The notes under the pieces are model-generated. The model saw only the letters and a program-made list of their open reading frames with translations. It had not been told where the DNA came from and did no database searches. A stretch of 64,000 nucleotides of DNA from Psococerastis gibbosa (taxonomy: Eukaryota; Arthropoda; Insecta; Psocodea; Psocidae): NCBI GenBank assembly GCA_963971405.1, contig OZ020492.1, positions 15,922,151-15,986,150 on the forward strand, written 5' to 3'. Positions within the stretch are counted from its first letter, which is position 1; every line of letters begins with the position of its first letter. The position numbers and the translations under genes were made by a program. This document shows, piece by piece, positions 12,261-23,651 of the stretch.

Positions 12261-14650
12261 GTTTCTTTATTGTACTAGGCTCCCCTAGCGGAGTTAGGGC
12301 CTTCGGGCCCTTTCTTACACTCAACTAGAGGGCTAGCTAAATAGCGTTACATAGGTACAACATTATTTCTAATATAACACTAAAGTGTAGAGACATTCAC
12401 ACATTCATTCATACATGGAGAGCGAAACAATGTCAGATCTTCATGCATAAACAATAGCTACAAAAATAAAGAATGGAAAAATTATGAAATTATAGGCTGG
12501 AAAATGGATTTTTATTACTTACAAACTATAAATTGCTATTGTAGTACCTACCTACAGAATTAAAAAATTAGTTTTTTGGAGTTTTTTGAAAATTAAACCC
12601 CCAAATAGCCCAAAATAAAGGTATGCTTTTTTTAAAACCTACATGCCAAATTTCATCCAAATCCACTGAGTAGTTTGCCCGGAAATCGATGGACAGACAG
12701 ACATTTCGTAAAAACCACTTTTTTGGGTTCCTGGGACCTCAAAACATGTAAACCCGTTGAAATCACGGAATCGAAAATTTCGACCATCACAAAGCTTTCC
12801 TTATACTATACTACGCATAAATTGGAAAGCCAAAACTACTCAATAAATATGATAAAGCAGTTGCGTATGGGTTGATGGGCCGTGGCTGATCTAAAAGCGT
12901 AATTCCAAAGTTTCCTTAACATCTGGGTTCGCCATCTCTACTTAGTTACTACCGAGTCTCCCTGATACACAATCCTAACAGAGGCGGACACAGCGACCGG
13001 CACTGTGGGCATTTGCCCCCCCCCCCTCCTTTGGAAGGCAGTTATATTCTTGGCCTCTAAAATCCAAGTGTTAATTGCACTCAAAATTTATAAAACCCCA
13101 CTATTTCAGCCCTATTTTTCAAAAAAATTCTCCCGGGGGAGAACCCTGGGTCCCCCTTGTGCACAATTTTATTAATTTCCGGCAATATAGAAACCTTATT
13201 GCTCTGAAAATGCGTAAAACCCCAATGTTTCAGCCCTAATTTAAAAAAAATATATTACCCAGGGGAGACCCCCGGGCCCCCCTTAATTTCCTCCCAATCC
13301 TCTGGCTCATGCGCAAAGGACACTACGGTCATTATTTTAAAAGCTGCGTACGTCCATGAGAACGGCTTTCCCCATTTTATACACTTTTATGAAAATGGGT
13401 AGAGGGACGCCAAATAATACACGGCCCCCCTCGAAAACCTATCGTTACGTTACTGACAAGTGCCTCCCCCTTTTATGAGGTCTGGATCCTAGAAGTCTGC
13501 CACTGATGCTATCGATCGCAGCTGATGTTGACGCTTGGAAGAAGGCTGCTAGATTCCACTGTCTTTTACAAGGGGATAGGATTTACTCAATAATTCAGAG
13601 TAGCACACAAGAGCAATGATCAAATCAACCAAAAACCATCAGTCCTTATCAGTACTAAGCCATCAGTCCTTCTCAAGACTTAGCCTGATGATGGGAGTAG
13701 CACCCAGTCCCGAAACGTCGCCCCCTTCCCCTGACAATGGGCTCCACCCTCATCGTTCGATGACTATGAGGCCCATGCCTCTAATGACTATTAACACAGC
13801 AGGCAATGTATGTCCGACTAATCCTTTGTTGAGTAGATTTTACTGCTTGATCATGGGGCTCTGGCCATGAAAGCCTTTCTAATTAAATTCTACTAAAAAA
13901 TAATATAAACTGAATGTACCGAGACTTCGATGGCCAGGTGGTAACGTGCTTGCACTATATGTGAGTCTTTACACGCCATGCGATCGGAGACGAGTCGTAG
14001 CTCAACACAGGTACTAACCTACAGAGGCGACTGAAGAGGTCAATCGGATACATTCATTAAATTGTTTGTATGCGATTAATCTTTTAAAAAATAAAAATAA
14101 AAAATAAATAAATAAAAATAAACTGGTACGCTAGATGACTTCTTTAAAACGTATTCCTTTGCGACATGTTCGCATGTCGGTCGTATAGCCCGCAAATATT
14201 GAAATTTCTTGGGATCACTTGTTTCAGGACAAGGCGGTTGAATACATAGCTGGACCCAGTACCTCAGCTGGTGGGACACATGATGCGTATATTAGAGAGC
14301 GACCTTCAGGTAGCGCCGGAGAAGGGAGTTGTCTGAACTATAGTCTGTCTATGGACCGAACTGGTACATGGAGGTTGCTGTGGACATGCGATATCTGCTT
14401 CATGTGTTTTCGTTGTAAATCACAGTTAATTGAGCACATGAGATATCACGTGGGAGAGAATCCCTATCGCTGTCAAGATTGCTCAAAGACATTTTCTCAC
14501 AAATTTATTTTAAAGAAGCACCAGAAAACTCATCTACGAGAGAGTTGTGTCAAATGTTGGATTTGCTCGAGTAGGTTCGGCACAGGCAGTGCTCGGAAAA
14601 TGCATATGGTTCGATCTGTCACAAGTCAATGTCTCACAGCCATCACCTAA
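8197..14650 (+). CDS. Gene A: five-exon C2H2 zinc-finger protein with duplicated exons
   Basis: Five pieces join in one frame: 8197-8298, 8636-8731, 9463-9579, 10238-10348 and 14228-14650, giving 282 residues. All four introns are phase 0 with GT donors; acceptors are CAG except AAG before 8636. The start ATG at 8197 has A at -3, but the exon begins at an AG acceptor at 8178-8179, so a 5' exon exists and translation could start further upstream. Exon 1 ends in a GTSAE..Q..QQ motif. Exons 2-4 are paralogous 32-39 residue units (acidic start, P-Q-x-P-Q core, KPWEDA, QERR end). Exon 5 carries two good C2H2 fingers (C-x2-C-x12-H-x3-H) and a third lacking its last ligand. Such proteins usually bind DNA; the target is unknown. 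An intact gene is likely but transcripts are needed. Confidence 0.6.
8636..8731 (+). CDS. Gene A exon 2 (duplicated exon, copy 1)
   Basis: This is 32 codons, phase 0 at both ends. The acceptor is AAG, a weaker form than the CAG of its two sister exons. It contains a KIFRPWEDAT core and ends in QERRCE. Confidence 0.6.
9463..9579 (+). CDS. Gene A exon 3 (duplicated exon, copy 2)
   Basis: This is 39 codons, phase 0 at both ends, after TTATTTCAG. It shares the acidic start, the KPWEDAT core and the QERRCG end with exon 2. The flanking intron sequence is also duplicated: 9191-9306 resembles 9600-9720. Confidence 0.65.
10238..10348 (+). CDS. Gene A exon 4 (duplicated exon, copy 3)
   Basis: This is 37 codons, phase 0 at both ends, after TTGTTTCAG and before GTATAATT. 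The unit is more diverged: the WED of its sisters has become MEN, but PNPQ.PQ and the QER end remain. Upstream intron sequence at 10105-10237 resembles 9345-9462. Confidence 0.62.
10350..11027. other. Intron sequence, no feature recognised
   Basis: AT-rich, with simple A/T/C repeats around 10820-10930. Confidence 0.4.
11028..11880 (+). mobile_element. GCTTTCC repeat family, nearly full-length copy
   Basis: About 850 bases, from TGCTATCCAATTTATACG to AAATTGGAAAGCA and the near-palindrome CGAGTAAACTCGG. It includes a (GTCT)n block and a C run, has no coding capacity and is of uncertain class. The longest copies are here, 50173-50954 and 57813-58610. Confidence 0.8.
12213..12260. repeat. (TAA)n microsatellite
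   Basis: About 15 uninterrupted ATA/TAA units. It runs directly into the tail of a SINE-A fragment. Confidence 0.95.
12258..12340 (-). mobile_element. SINE-A tail fragment
   Basis: Only the 3' third is present (CTAGCGGAGTTAGGGCC). Confidence 0.65.
12555..12828 (-). mobile_element. GCTTTCC family fragment
   Basis: Reverse copy of the first ~270 bases, ending in ATAAATTGGAAAGC. Confidence 0.75.
13570..13880 (+). mobile_element. SINE-C copy (body)
   Basis: Matches the body of 29625-30168. It lacks the SINE-A insertion found there, so it represents the empty site. It contains CCTGATGATGGG and CCCGAAACGTCG. Confidence 0.75.
13924..14090 (+). mobile_element. SINE-B copy
   Basis: Full head to tail, A-box-like TGGCCAGGTGG, ending GCGATTAATC and A/T. 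It lies in the last intron of gene A. Confidence 0.85.
14228..14650 (+). CDS. Gene A last exon, C2H2 zinc fingers
   Basis: It opens in phase 0 after CTTGTTTCAG and runs 140 codons to TAA. About 55 linker residues rich in G, S and T precede finger 1 (CDIC...HMRYH) and finger 2 (CQDC...HQKTH). Finger 3 (CWIC...H) has no second histidine before the stop. A fragment at 15391-15450 would fit as the missing end of finger 3 plus a linker, so this exon may be truncated. A SINE (13924-14090) lies about 140 bases upstream. Confidence 0.65.
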   Translation, partial: DKAVEYIAGPSTSAGGTHDAYIRERPSGSAGEGSCLNYSLSMDRTGTWRLLWTCDICFMCFRCKSQLIEHMRYHVGENPYRCQDCSKTFSHKFILKKHQKTHLRESCVKCWICSSRFGTGSARKMHMVRSVTSQCLTAIT

Positions 14651-14698
14651 ATGAGCTTGCCGACAGGCTCACAGGCATTATCCCCCTTTTAAGTTTGT

Positions 14699-15122
14699 GG
14701 CTTTCCAATTTATACGTAGTGTAAGGACAGCTTTCTGATGGTCAAAATTTTCGATTCCGAGATTTAAACGGATTTACACGTCCCAGGAACCCAAAAATGT
14801 GGTTTTTACGAAATGTCTGTCTGTCGCTCTGTCTGTTCATCGATTTCCGGGCAAAGTACTCGGTCGATTTTGATGAAATCTTGCATGTAGGTTCACAAAA
14901 AACAAACCCAGGAACAATTTTTTATTTTGGGGGTAACGCAATTTTGGTGGTTTTATTCTCAAAAAACTCCAAAAACACGTCTAAAAAAAATATTTCTCAA
15001 AAACGGCTCCAACGATTTCTTTTAAATTCACATGTATTGTAGTCGTTATAAATTTTAATAAAATGGTGTTGGTCGCTTGCCCCAAATTGGAAAACATGTT
15101 CGAGTAAACTCGGACCGTTTAT
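14699..15122 (+). mobile_element. GCTTTCC family copy with internal deletion
   Basis: The 5' ~370 bases join directly to the 3' terminus (AAATTGGAAAACATG). Confidence 0.8.
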
Positions 15123-15390
15123 TTAGTCTTGTTTTTAGGGGGAGGGGTAAGAACAAATTTTTTTCGACTCGCCCGGAAAATGAGGGTTCCATAGTAATTT
15201 ATATTTACATACAAAGACAACCCAATCTAGGGTATCTATACTGCGTGCTGCGCTGGCCTCAAACATTATCAAGCGGTATATAAAGAAAATTAGATTCTGT
15301 GTAAGTAAATTGTATCAGGGGGATAATGACAAATCTTACAATAATTTTCTACAAGTTTCTCATTTTCTGTAGCTGTAATATGACATGCCT

Positions 15391-15450
15391 AGAATTCACA
15401 CTGGAAAGATGCCTTACCGGTGTTTCTGTTGGCTTTTTCGAGTAACTTAG
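15391..15450 (+). pseudogene. Detached zinc-finger fragment
   Basis: Nineteen codons before a TAG read as a typical C2H2 linker (RIHTGKMPYRC) and the start of a finger whose cysteines are C-x-C rather than C-x2-C. An internally deleted repeat of the GCTTTCC family (14699-15122) lies between it and the zinc-finger exon. It is probably the severed continuation of gene A's finger array, now broken. A TTTTCTGTAG acceptor-like site lies at 15372. Confidence 0.45.
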
Positions 15451-15639
15451 AAAGGGTTTCCACAAGCGATATCATAATTGAAAGAATTCATAAGAATTGG
15501 CAGCAGCCCAAAAGTGTTTACAATTGGCCAGCCAAAAAAATTATAATTCTTATTTTATATTTAATTTACTAATCAAATTATTAATAACTCCATTCAAGTT
15601 GTACTCTTAATATGTTTTAAAAACTATTCTTCTTATTTA

Positions 15640-16118
15640 GTATTAAGTATTTGTAATTAGTATAGTGACATTTAATCTAATATTTTAACCTTAACTACTT
15701 ACCTACCCATGATCTACCTATTCGGAGCGTCGTCTTAACCGCTGGACCACAAGCCCCCAACAAGTGCAGCCTCTCAAAATCTTCTACTTATATACTACTA
15801 CTAATATGTATATTTTGTATTGTATTCTTAATTTTGAATATATTGATTGATTGATTGATATGCTCTTATTGACAAGATTCGTATTGCTAGACAAGTTAGC
15901 ACAGCTACACAACTAAGTATATAACCGAACAGTTCTATGAGTTCACATTATTCAAGATATTGCAGTATTATATGGTACATGACACTGACATTACACTAAC
16001 TTTGGTTGTAGAGGTATCTTCCTCGTTATAACCAAAATTAGTGGATATATGCAAAACTGACCTCCTGTATCCGACGTGAGTCAGTGTTATGTAGGCTACC
16101 ATATGATGACACTGCAGA
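15640..16118. mobile_element. Diverged relative of the 18662-19028 insertion
   Basis: Shares the tRNA-like complement CGTCGTCTTAACC..TGGACC, then ATTCGTATTGCTAGAC and half of the palindrome (ACACTGACATTA). Confidence 0.65.
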
Positions 16119-16127
16119 AACTACATT

Positions 16128-16388
16128 CAGTGCCGGATTAACCCATGGGCATTGGGGCACAGGATCATGCCCCCCCCCCCCAGAAATGCCTAAAATTCTG
16201 GCCCCCACTAACAAGTTTTTTTAGATAAAAATATATAAAATTAAAAGTTTTGAAATTGTCGGGAAATTATGTTTTTTTTTTTTTTTTTTTGCTGCAATGC
16301 TGGTAGATTTATGAATTTTAGAGGAATTTGCAGTTGCACCCACGGCCCCCACATATCTTGTGCCCCAAGAGGGGTTAATCCGGCACTG
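16128..16388. mobile_element. hAT-like MITE, 261 bp (CAGTGCCGGATTAACC)
   Basis: Ends CAGTGCCGGATTAACC and GGTTAATCCGGCACTG with perfect 8-bp duplications ACTACATT (16120-16127, 16389-16396). Confidence 0.95.
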
Positions 16389-16494
16389 ACTACATTGTCT
16401 ACATTACTACTTAAAGCCAACAGCCGTACCAAGTTGTTCCACGAGAACAGAGCCTGTTCCTAGCTGCAGCAAACTTGGTAGTGTGCACAGCGTT

Positions 16495-16800
16495 GGCAGG
16501 AGAACATGGTGGGGCATGATAACGCACTGAGTCTACTAGTCAGTTTAAGTGCGTGCTTGAATCGTGGTCACCTCCAAATTAATAGTGTGACTTTACTAGG
16601 TTCCCCAAGCGGTTCGGAATTCACTATAGGTCTACCCTGTCAGTCAACCCTTCCCCGTGAGGTGAAGGAATCTGCCCTAAGGGTAACTCAAGTTAATAAA
16701 GAGACTCACCCCCCCCCCCCCCTCTCGCCCCGCCAGACTGACAGAGTTGCTTAAAACAGAAATGCTGAAAGCTAGCGTTGAAAAACAAACAAACAAAAAT
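16495..16800 (+). mobile_element. SINE-D copy
   Basis: tRNA-like head region (GATAACGC..., TGAATCGTGGTC), then a body ending CAGAAATGCTGAAA and a (CAAA)n tail. Confidence 0.7.
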
Positions 16801-17017
16801 GCTGCTACTTGAGAATTGGGATAGTCAAACCTCGCCATCTGGCAACGGCCATGTGTAAATTTCCTCATTCGTTGCATAACCCGGCGTTGAGATCATAAGG
16901 AAAAATACGAGAAATTGCGTGTTGCCGGCAATATTCACTGAAGGTGCCCGTGACAAACGCAGACGAATCTTACACTCAGGTTCTAGGGTCGAGAGGTAGT
17001 CTGAAAGGTGCAAACTA

Positions 17018-17415
17018 CGGTACACTTCAGTACCCACGACCGTACCTGGTCATGCAATATTATTTAAAAAATTAAATCTTGGTCATTTTAGGCTGAAAAA
17101 GTGCTCTTCTCAGTAATCTCACATTGGATCAACAATACAATACCTACCGTTCACGAGCGGATGAAGGTGTTAAGTGCAATGTATTTTTCTGTTCGTCATT
17201 GACTCAATGCATAAATAAACACTACGGTATTCTTCGGGTACCCACGACCGTACATGGTCATGCAATATTGTTTAAATCTTGGACATTTTAGGCTGAAAAA
17301 GTGCTGATCTCAGTAATCTCACATTGGAACAACCATACAATAACTACCGTTCACGAGCGGATGAAGGTGTTAGAATGTATTTTTCTGCTCGCCATTGCAT
17401 GAAGTATTTTATGTG
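17018..17415 (+). repeat. Tandem duplication, ~208 bp unit
   Basis: TACCCACGACCGTAC occurs at 17031 and 17239, and the following ~190 bases match well. Confidence 0.85.
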
Positions 17416-17502
17416 ACGCTATATGCCATGGCACTATGATCAGTTTCCTGCCTGGCCCTAAAAACAGGTGTCTCATTTACAACACAAACTACTAAAGCCA
17501 TG

Positions 17503-17690
17503 TCGAGTAGTGGTACGGACTCTGACTTTCACCCGAAAGGTTGTTGGTTCGAGTCCTACACTTCCGGCATTTTCTGGCCATGCTTCGGAGGGCATGTAAA
17601 GCTGGCGGTCCCGGGTTGAGTGTAAGAAAGGGAACTCCGCTAGGTTGGCTTAGAAGTAGAGTAAAGTAAAGTCCTTATTTATTTATTTAT
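17503..17690 (+). mobile_element. SINE-A copy, short body
   Basis: Head intact (GGTTCGAGTCC). About 35 bases of the body are missing before the tail. Confidence 0.8.
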
Positions 17691-18661
17691 TAACACCTTA
17701 CTTACGTACTAGCTATCGTCAGCCTTGCCAGGTTCGCCATTTGTGGACGCGCTGCCTCACGGAATATATCGTCCCTTGGGTCTCCCCATCTTCTACCAGG
17801 GCTGGGCACTCGGGTATAAGCTCTGTATTCATTTCACCTTCGTTACACGGGGGGTACGTGCCCAAAGCAAGGACCCCCCCCCCCTCCAGGAGGGAAGGGA
17901 GGTAGTCGTGGCCGGTGGTGGTCCTGAAAGCAGCAGGCTCACTGCCCTACCTGGGTGTTGGCGAGTCAATAATGGGTGGCTAAAATATTAGAAAATGGTC
18001 AGATAACACGTCAGCGAAGTCGCAGTTTATTCCACCTGGCTGGTCTTGGCAATTACTGAGCCGGCGCAAAGGTATCCTCTACTTCTCCGCTCAGTCAGAA
18101 GGACAGAACTTGTCTGTTGGGTTGGGTTAACATATTACCGGCAAAAGGGAGTTCAGGTATGTATCCCAATACAGGGGGGAGGGCAGGGGGTCAGCTGCCC
18201 ACCCCCCCCCCCCCCCGCAGAATTTATTAAATGTATTGTTTGTTAATTTATTAATGAAATAATCGATGGTAAAATTACGCAGCCTAGAGGCAAACCAATA
18301 ATAAAATACGACACAATAACAAGGGTACCGGTATGGAGCTGGGGCTCGTAACTTCTTCAAAAAATATTTTTTACTTCAAAACCAAAACCTTGCTTGGCTT
18401 GAGAAAACAGCCTATTTGGTTTACGACCATAGAAACGTGAGATGGAACAGACGGAAAACAAAATTAACATAGGAAAATATCAGTCAGTGTATTTCAGTTC
18501 TGTGTTATGACGCTTCAGTTCATGTGGATGGTAGGGCACGACTGGCGCACCTATGCTATTAGCGCTATATAGCGCTCAGCCTGAAGAGTGTACAGCCCTT
18601 AGGAAATTGGCAGCCCGTAATTTAATACTTTTTATTTAATTAACTAAGCATGTTATTAAAG

Positions 18662-19028
18662 CCAAAATTAGAGGATATGGAAAAAACTGGGCTTGGTGGG
18701 AGATTCGAACCCACGATCTACACCCAACCGGGGCGTCGTCTTAACCACTGGACCACAAGCCCCAACAAGTCCAGTAATCGCCAAATCCTCTACTTATGCT
18801 CAAATTGACATGATTCGTGTTGCTAGACTGATTAGCAAAACTATATCTAACCGAACAGGTCTGTGAGCTTCTTAATTGCATAAAGACAATGCTTTTTTCA
18901 ATACATTGTAGTGTTATATGGTATATATAACACTGACATTAAATTAACTTTGGTTGAATTTCGGTTATCTCTTCAACCATAGTTAATTTAATGTCAGTGT
19001 TATATATACCATATAATACTACAATGTA
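18662..19028. mobile_element. Unclassified 367-bp insertion with a tRNA-like segment and a palindrome
   Basis: Flanked by perfect 12-bp duplications ATGTTATTAAAG (18650-18661, 19029-19040). It holds a minus-strand tRNA-like segment at 18686-18760 (A-box TGGTCCAGTGG, B-box GGTTCGAATCT) and a palindrome with ~50-bp arms (18905-19027). The empty site is at about 49535-49600. Confidence 0.85.
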
Positions 19029-19149
19029 ATGTTATTAAAGATTTGGCTCATTAAAGTTGTAGAAGACTACTTCATGCATCAGATAATAAGATATTTTTGA
19101 TTTTCAAAATTTTAGTTTTTTCATGAACTTGATAATATTTTTTAAACAA

Positions 19150-19480
19150 TAATAATACTTACTTTTACTTACTTTTACCGCGCCTTATCCTCATAGAGGG
19201 TCGGCGGCACGACAGCAGCGTATCCACACAGTCCTGTCCTGTGCGTCCTCGGTGGAGAGCCCCAAACTTCTCACATCCCCGGCGTTCTTTCTTCTCAGTG
19301 TAACTCTCGGCCTCCCTGGTGGTCATCTTCCTTGTATCCCCCGGTTTGTTACTCTTTTTACTAGGTGGTTTTCGTCTCTGCGTAGTACGTGCCCCCACCA
19401 GCTCAGCCTCCTTTCTCTGAGTTTCTCCAGTACCTCCCGGGTTCTCATCTCTTGTCTTATGTCTTATTTTCTACGTTGAT
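19150..19480 (-). pseudogene. Probable LINE debris
   Basis: Minus-strand GC-richer block with interrupted frames rich in Arg and Lys. No catalytic motif is visible. Confidence 0.35.
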
Positions 19481-19619
19481 CTCTCAGCGTCACGGCACAG
19501 GATCTTCTCAGCATTCTCATTAACTCATTTCAGCTACGTGAATCATGTTTTCTTCACACTGTCGTACAGCCCAGCTCCCAGACCCATTCAGCATGCACGA
19601 GCGGACAACTTATAAATAA

Positions 19620-19757
19620 ATAATAATAAGGACTTTTTTGTTCTATTACTAAGCCAACCTAGCGGAGTTAGGGCTATAAAGCCCTCTCTTACACTCAACT
19701 AGGAAGGCCTGGGACCGCCTGCTTTACATGCCCTCCGAAGCATGACCAGAAAATGTA
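19620..19757 (-). mobile_element. SINE-A, truncated head
   Basis: Tail and body only. It stops before the B-box. Confidence 0.75.
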
Positions 19758-19768
19758 GGAAATTGCTT

Positions 19769-20060
19769 TTAAATCATGCGTCCTTTCAGCTTTTTGGGCA
19801 TTTTTCGGTCTGTGAGTATCCCGGACATGTCTCGGAACTTCGCCCAGCCGGCTTTTTTCCGACTATTGAAATCTTCTTGACAGCCCCCATTTTGCTCTAT
19901 GACACTACCTAGATACTTGAACTTGCCTACTTTGTTTAGGGGTTGATTTCCAATGCCTGATGGTGCCTGGTTTCTGTCGTACACACTCCATATACTCCGT
20001 TTGTGCACGGTTCACTTTCAATCCCTCTATTTCTTGCGCTTCAACCCATTTGGCTATCTA
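19769..20060 (-). pseudogene. LINE reverse-transcriptase remnant
   Basis: Two frames together read as the conserved segment after the catalytic region: GLKVNR.QTEYM in one frame, then FKYLGSVI and DRKMPKKLKGRM in another. This segment is typical of LINE reverse transcriptases of the RTE/Jockey-like kind. The frameshift makes it dead. Confidence 0.75.
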
Positions 20061-20887
20061 ATAAATAAATAAATAATTTTTCACGTATAATCGATTTTTA
20101 TAAAAAAATGACAATTTTAAAAACTAAAAATACCTTATTATATTATGCACGAGGTAGTCTCCTACACCTTCAATGAGCCAAATCTTTAATAACACGTTTA
20201 GTTAATTAGGCCAAAATAAAAAATATTAATTTTTGGGCTCCCAATTTCTTACGGGCTGTACACTCTTAAACACGTGGGGTTTAGCCGACACACCTGCGCT
20301 TTGATATCACGGGCAGCTACCCCCCCCCCCCCTACCTATTCACATGCATACGACAAAATATAATCTATATATGAAATGCTTAGTGACGCTTTTAAGAATC
20401 AAAATAAAATAAAGTAATATACGATCTAGTGTTTCGCTCCTTGATTTGCCTGTTTTAACTGCAAAATGCTAACTTTTCAAGTGATCGCTCCAAAGTTTTT
20501 TCCGGTGGTTTTAGTCTATGTATCTCCTACAATTCAGCGATGACACTTTCATTTTCTTTTACAGGCTTGCAGATACGACGATTGGACGTAAAAAAAATAG
20601 GAGAAAAAAAGAAATTCTTTGATGTAATAAAAAAACATTTTTTTGCTGTTAAAACAGTTGGCAAATCAAGGAGCGATATATTATTTAAGTTGAAGTTATT
20701 AGTATTAAGAAGGGAGAAATCCTTTAGGCCTTTATTATATTCCCACTTGGTATGTAATACTGAAAAAACACAATACATGAAAAAAAGACTTTATAGTCTT
20801 ATTGTTCGCCATTTGTATTGCAATAAAGTCGTTTATTCATTCATTCATTCATTCATACATGTATTTATTTATTTACTTATAATGGAG

Positions 20888-20985
20888 CTGCAAAGGCTTT
20901 CACGGCCGGAGTCGCATGAAGAACCAGTAGAATCCGGGCTGATGGGCCGTGGTCGTTATGAAAGTGAACTTCCACACGTCGACAC
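20888..20985 (+). mobile_element. Foldback element F, single arm
   Basis: Leader CAAAGGCTTTCACGGCCGG and one arm only. Confidence 0.75.
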
Positions 20986-21287
20986 TTCGCAGGTTGTACC
21001 GCGGTGGTTCCGTACCGTGGCTCCGTGGCAATTATTAGTGTGTTGGATATTGGTCTGCCCGTTCAGGACTATGCAATCGTCCCATAGAGAAATTCAGTGC
21101 TTTGGGATAGGGAAAGTCAAGGCAACCGAAATTTAACCCCAGAACAATTATTTACCCATGGAACTACTCAAATTGTCAAACTCGGTTTCTATGCTATTAA
21201 TAGATAGGAACGCATGTACTCGCAATGGTCCTTTAATATATAATTTTATACAATTTCAATTAAATATTGAGACTTATTTTCCGTGTT

Positions 21288-21500
21288 ACATTTTTTTTTT
21301 TTTTGTTCTATTACTAAGTCAACCCAGCGAAGTTAAGGCTGTAAAGCCCTCTCTTAAACTCAACTAGGAAGACCCGGGACGGCCTGCTTTACATGCCCTC
21401 CGAAGCATGGCCAGAAAACGTAGTAAGTGTAGGACTCGAACCATCAACCTTTCGGGTGAAAGTCGGAGTCTGTACCACTACTCTAGGTGTCCTGATTCTA
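21288..21500 (-). mobile_element. SINE-A copy
   Basis: Full length in reverse, starting with a T run. It lies about 80 bases upstream of the gene B exon. Confidence 0.85.
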
Positions 21501-21582
21501 CATCCCCTGACTGTGATGTCGATAAATAAACCATTACATATGTATGCCATCGATTAATATTCTCGAATTCCCATTGTTTCAG

Positions 21583-23617
21583 AAGTACCCTACAAAATAT
21601 CTCCAATCGATTTATCCACAAAAACTCGAAAAAGTGCTGACATGGAATTAAACAAACCCCAGAAAAATGACTATGATGACTTTGTTTACTTTGCTTTATA
21701 CAACACCTGTCCCTGGCTGTTCAGCCATCCGACCCCGAGCCTCGCAGTACCTGCGTACCTGCTCCCGCCAGTGCGAGGACAAAACGTTCCTCTGGATTTA
21801 CCCGTGAATTTTGTAGCAAGTGCTGACATGAAACAAAACCAACAAGGGGAAAATGATAACTCGGAGACACTGGTATCAGTACCTAGAGCTCCTTCGAATT
21901 TAACAATGAATTTTGGAACAAGTGCTGACATGAACCAAATCAAACAAGGGGCAAATGTTTACTGGGAGACACAGGTAGAACCTAGAGCTCCTTCGGTTTT
22001 AACAATGAATTTTGGAACAAGTGCTGACATGAACCAAATCCAACAAGGGGCAAATGTTTACTGGGAGACACAGGTAGAACCTAGAGCTCCTTCGGATTTA
22101 ACCATGTATTTTGGAACAAGTGCTGACATGAACCAAATCCAACAAGGGGAAAATAATAATTGGGAGGCGCTGGGAGAACATATAACTCCTTCAGATTTAA
22201 CCATGAATTCTGGGACTAATACTGACACGAATCAGAACAATAGCGGGGAGAATCTGGATCAGGTATGTTGCAGGTTTTTATTTATATCAGTAGAGTGGTA
22301 TGACGTTTTTGATCAAGTTAGTAAGGAGTTGCCAATTTGGTGGTCGGCAGGACGATATGTAAGGAAGGTGGAGGAACCATTTCTCCCAGAATTCACTTAA
22401 TATTCCCCTTTATAGGCGCCCATTCCACCGACCGGCTAGGGCTATTTACAAAAACGGTGACGTGGTAGCAGACATTCAAGACTTAGGGGGCGTTTCCACC
22501 GACCTCGCTTTGCAGAATGCAAATGACATTGACGGAAATTAGAATTTTTCTTTTTATAGAAATCTATTAAAATGTTTGTACTTAACATATCCCATGACGC
22601 CATTTTTTAATTTTAGTTTGTTTGTTTGTGATTTTACTGTATGATCATTGATCAATTTTAACTATGGCATAGAGGAAAATAAACATTTCCGTCAATTCTG
22701 CAATGCGAGGTTGGTGGAGACGCTACCTAAGTCTTGAGTGTCTGCTACCACGTCACCGTTTTTGTAAATAGCCCTAGCCGGTCGATGGAATGGGCGCAAT
22801 ATTTATCACAGCATATAAGGTATATTATACGCAAATTAGCATAAAACAGATATTTGTGTCCAGACTATAAATGAATTCACTACCCTTTGGATTGATAATA
22901 GTCAAAGAATGTTTTGTGATGATTGGACTTTCGATATTTCGATTTCAATGGATTAACACGCTTTATGGTCCCAGGTTCCCCCAGGACCCCAGGTTTTTAC
23001 GTAATGTCTGTCTGCCCAGGGACGGTTTCAGAAAAAGTTTTCGGGGGGGGGGGGGCGACCTGAAAAATATCGCGTTTCCCTTACTTGAGTAACAATTTCT
23101 CTTCATTTCCTTCAAAAGTCCATTCTATCTAGTATAAAGCTATTTTTCTCGGGGGGGGGGGGGGGGGCGACCGCCCCCACCGCCCCCCCCCCCAAGGATC
23201 CGTCCCTGTGTCTGCCTGTCTCTCATTTTAGGGCCAAACTACACGACAGCAACAGATGAAATTCGGCATGCAAGTTCTTTTTTCTTATTTTATTGATAAT
23301 TTCATGATAACTGTCACTTGATGTAAAAAAAAAAAAAACAGAAAAAACTAAAAGCATGCCAATATATGATCTTCGTAAGTTAAGATTGGACTGAGGCCAC
23401 ATTGTTTTTTTATATTACAATACTGCGTGGTCGTAATTTCTCCATTAAATTGCGTATTTAAAAAGGTCGGAAGAGCAACCTGTTTAAAAAAAATTATATT
23501 TCTGCCACTTGGCTAAGCCAATAGCTGACCAAGGTACAACATACCTTAGTCATGCCTAAACCGTGACCTCAATCCACTGAAATTTCTAAATAGTCAATTT
23601 CGACCGTCACAAAACTT

Positions 23618-23651
<34 letters not shown>

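Larger units (their letters stand above)
18586..20272. mobile_element. Foldback element with long inverted ends, interrupted
   Basis: Left arm 18586-18661 plus 19029-19140 and right arm 20095-20272 are inverted copies (GAGTGTACAGCCC outermost; ATTTGGCTCATT inside). The left arm is split by the 18662-19028 insertion. The centre holds LINE debris and a SINE-A fragment. Confidence 0.75.

Noticed and set aside
18686-18760. Possible functional tRNA gene (minus strand)
   Set aside because: A-box and B-box fit, but the acceptor stem has 6 of 7 pairs and the T-stem has a mismatch. It sits inside a mobile insertion with diverged relatives.
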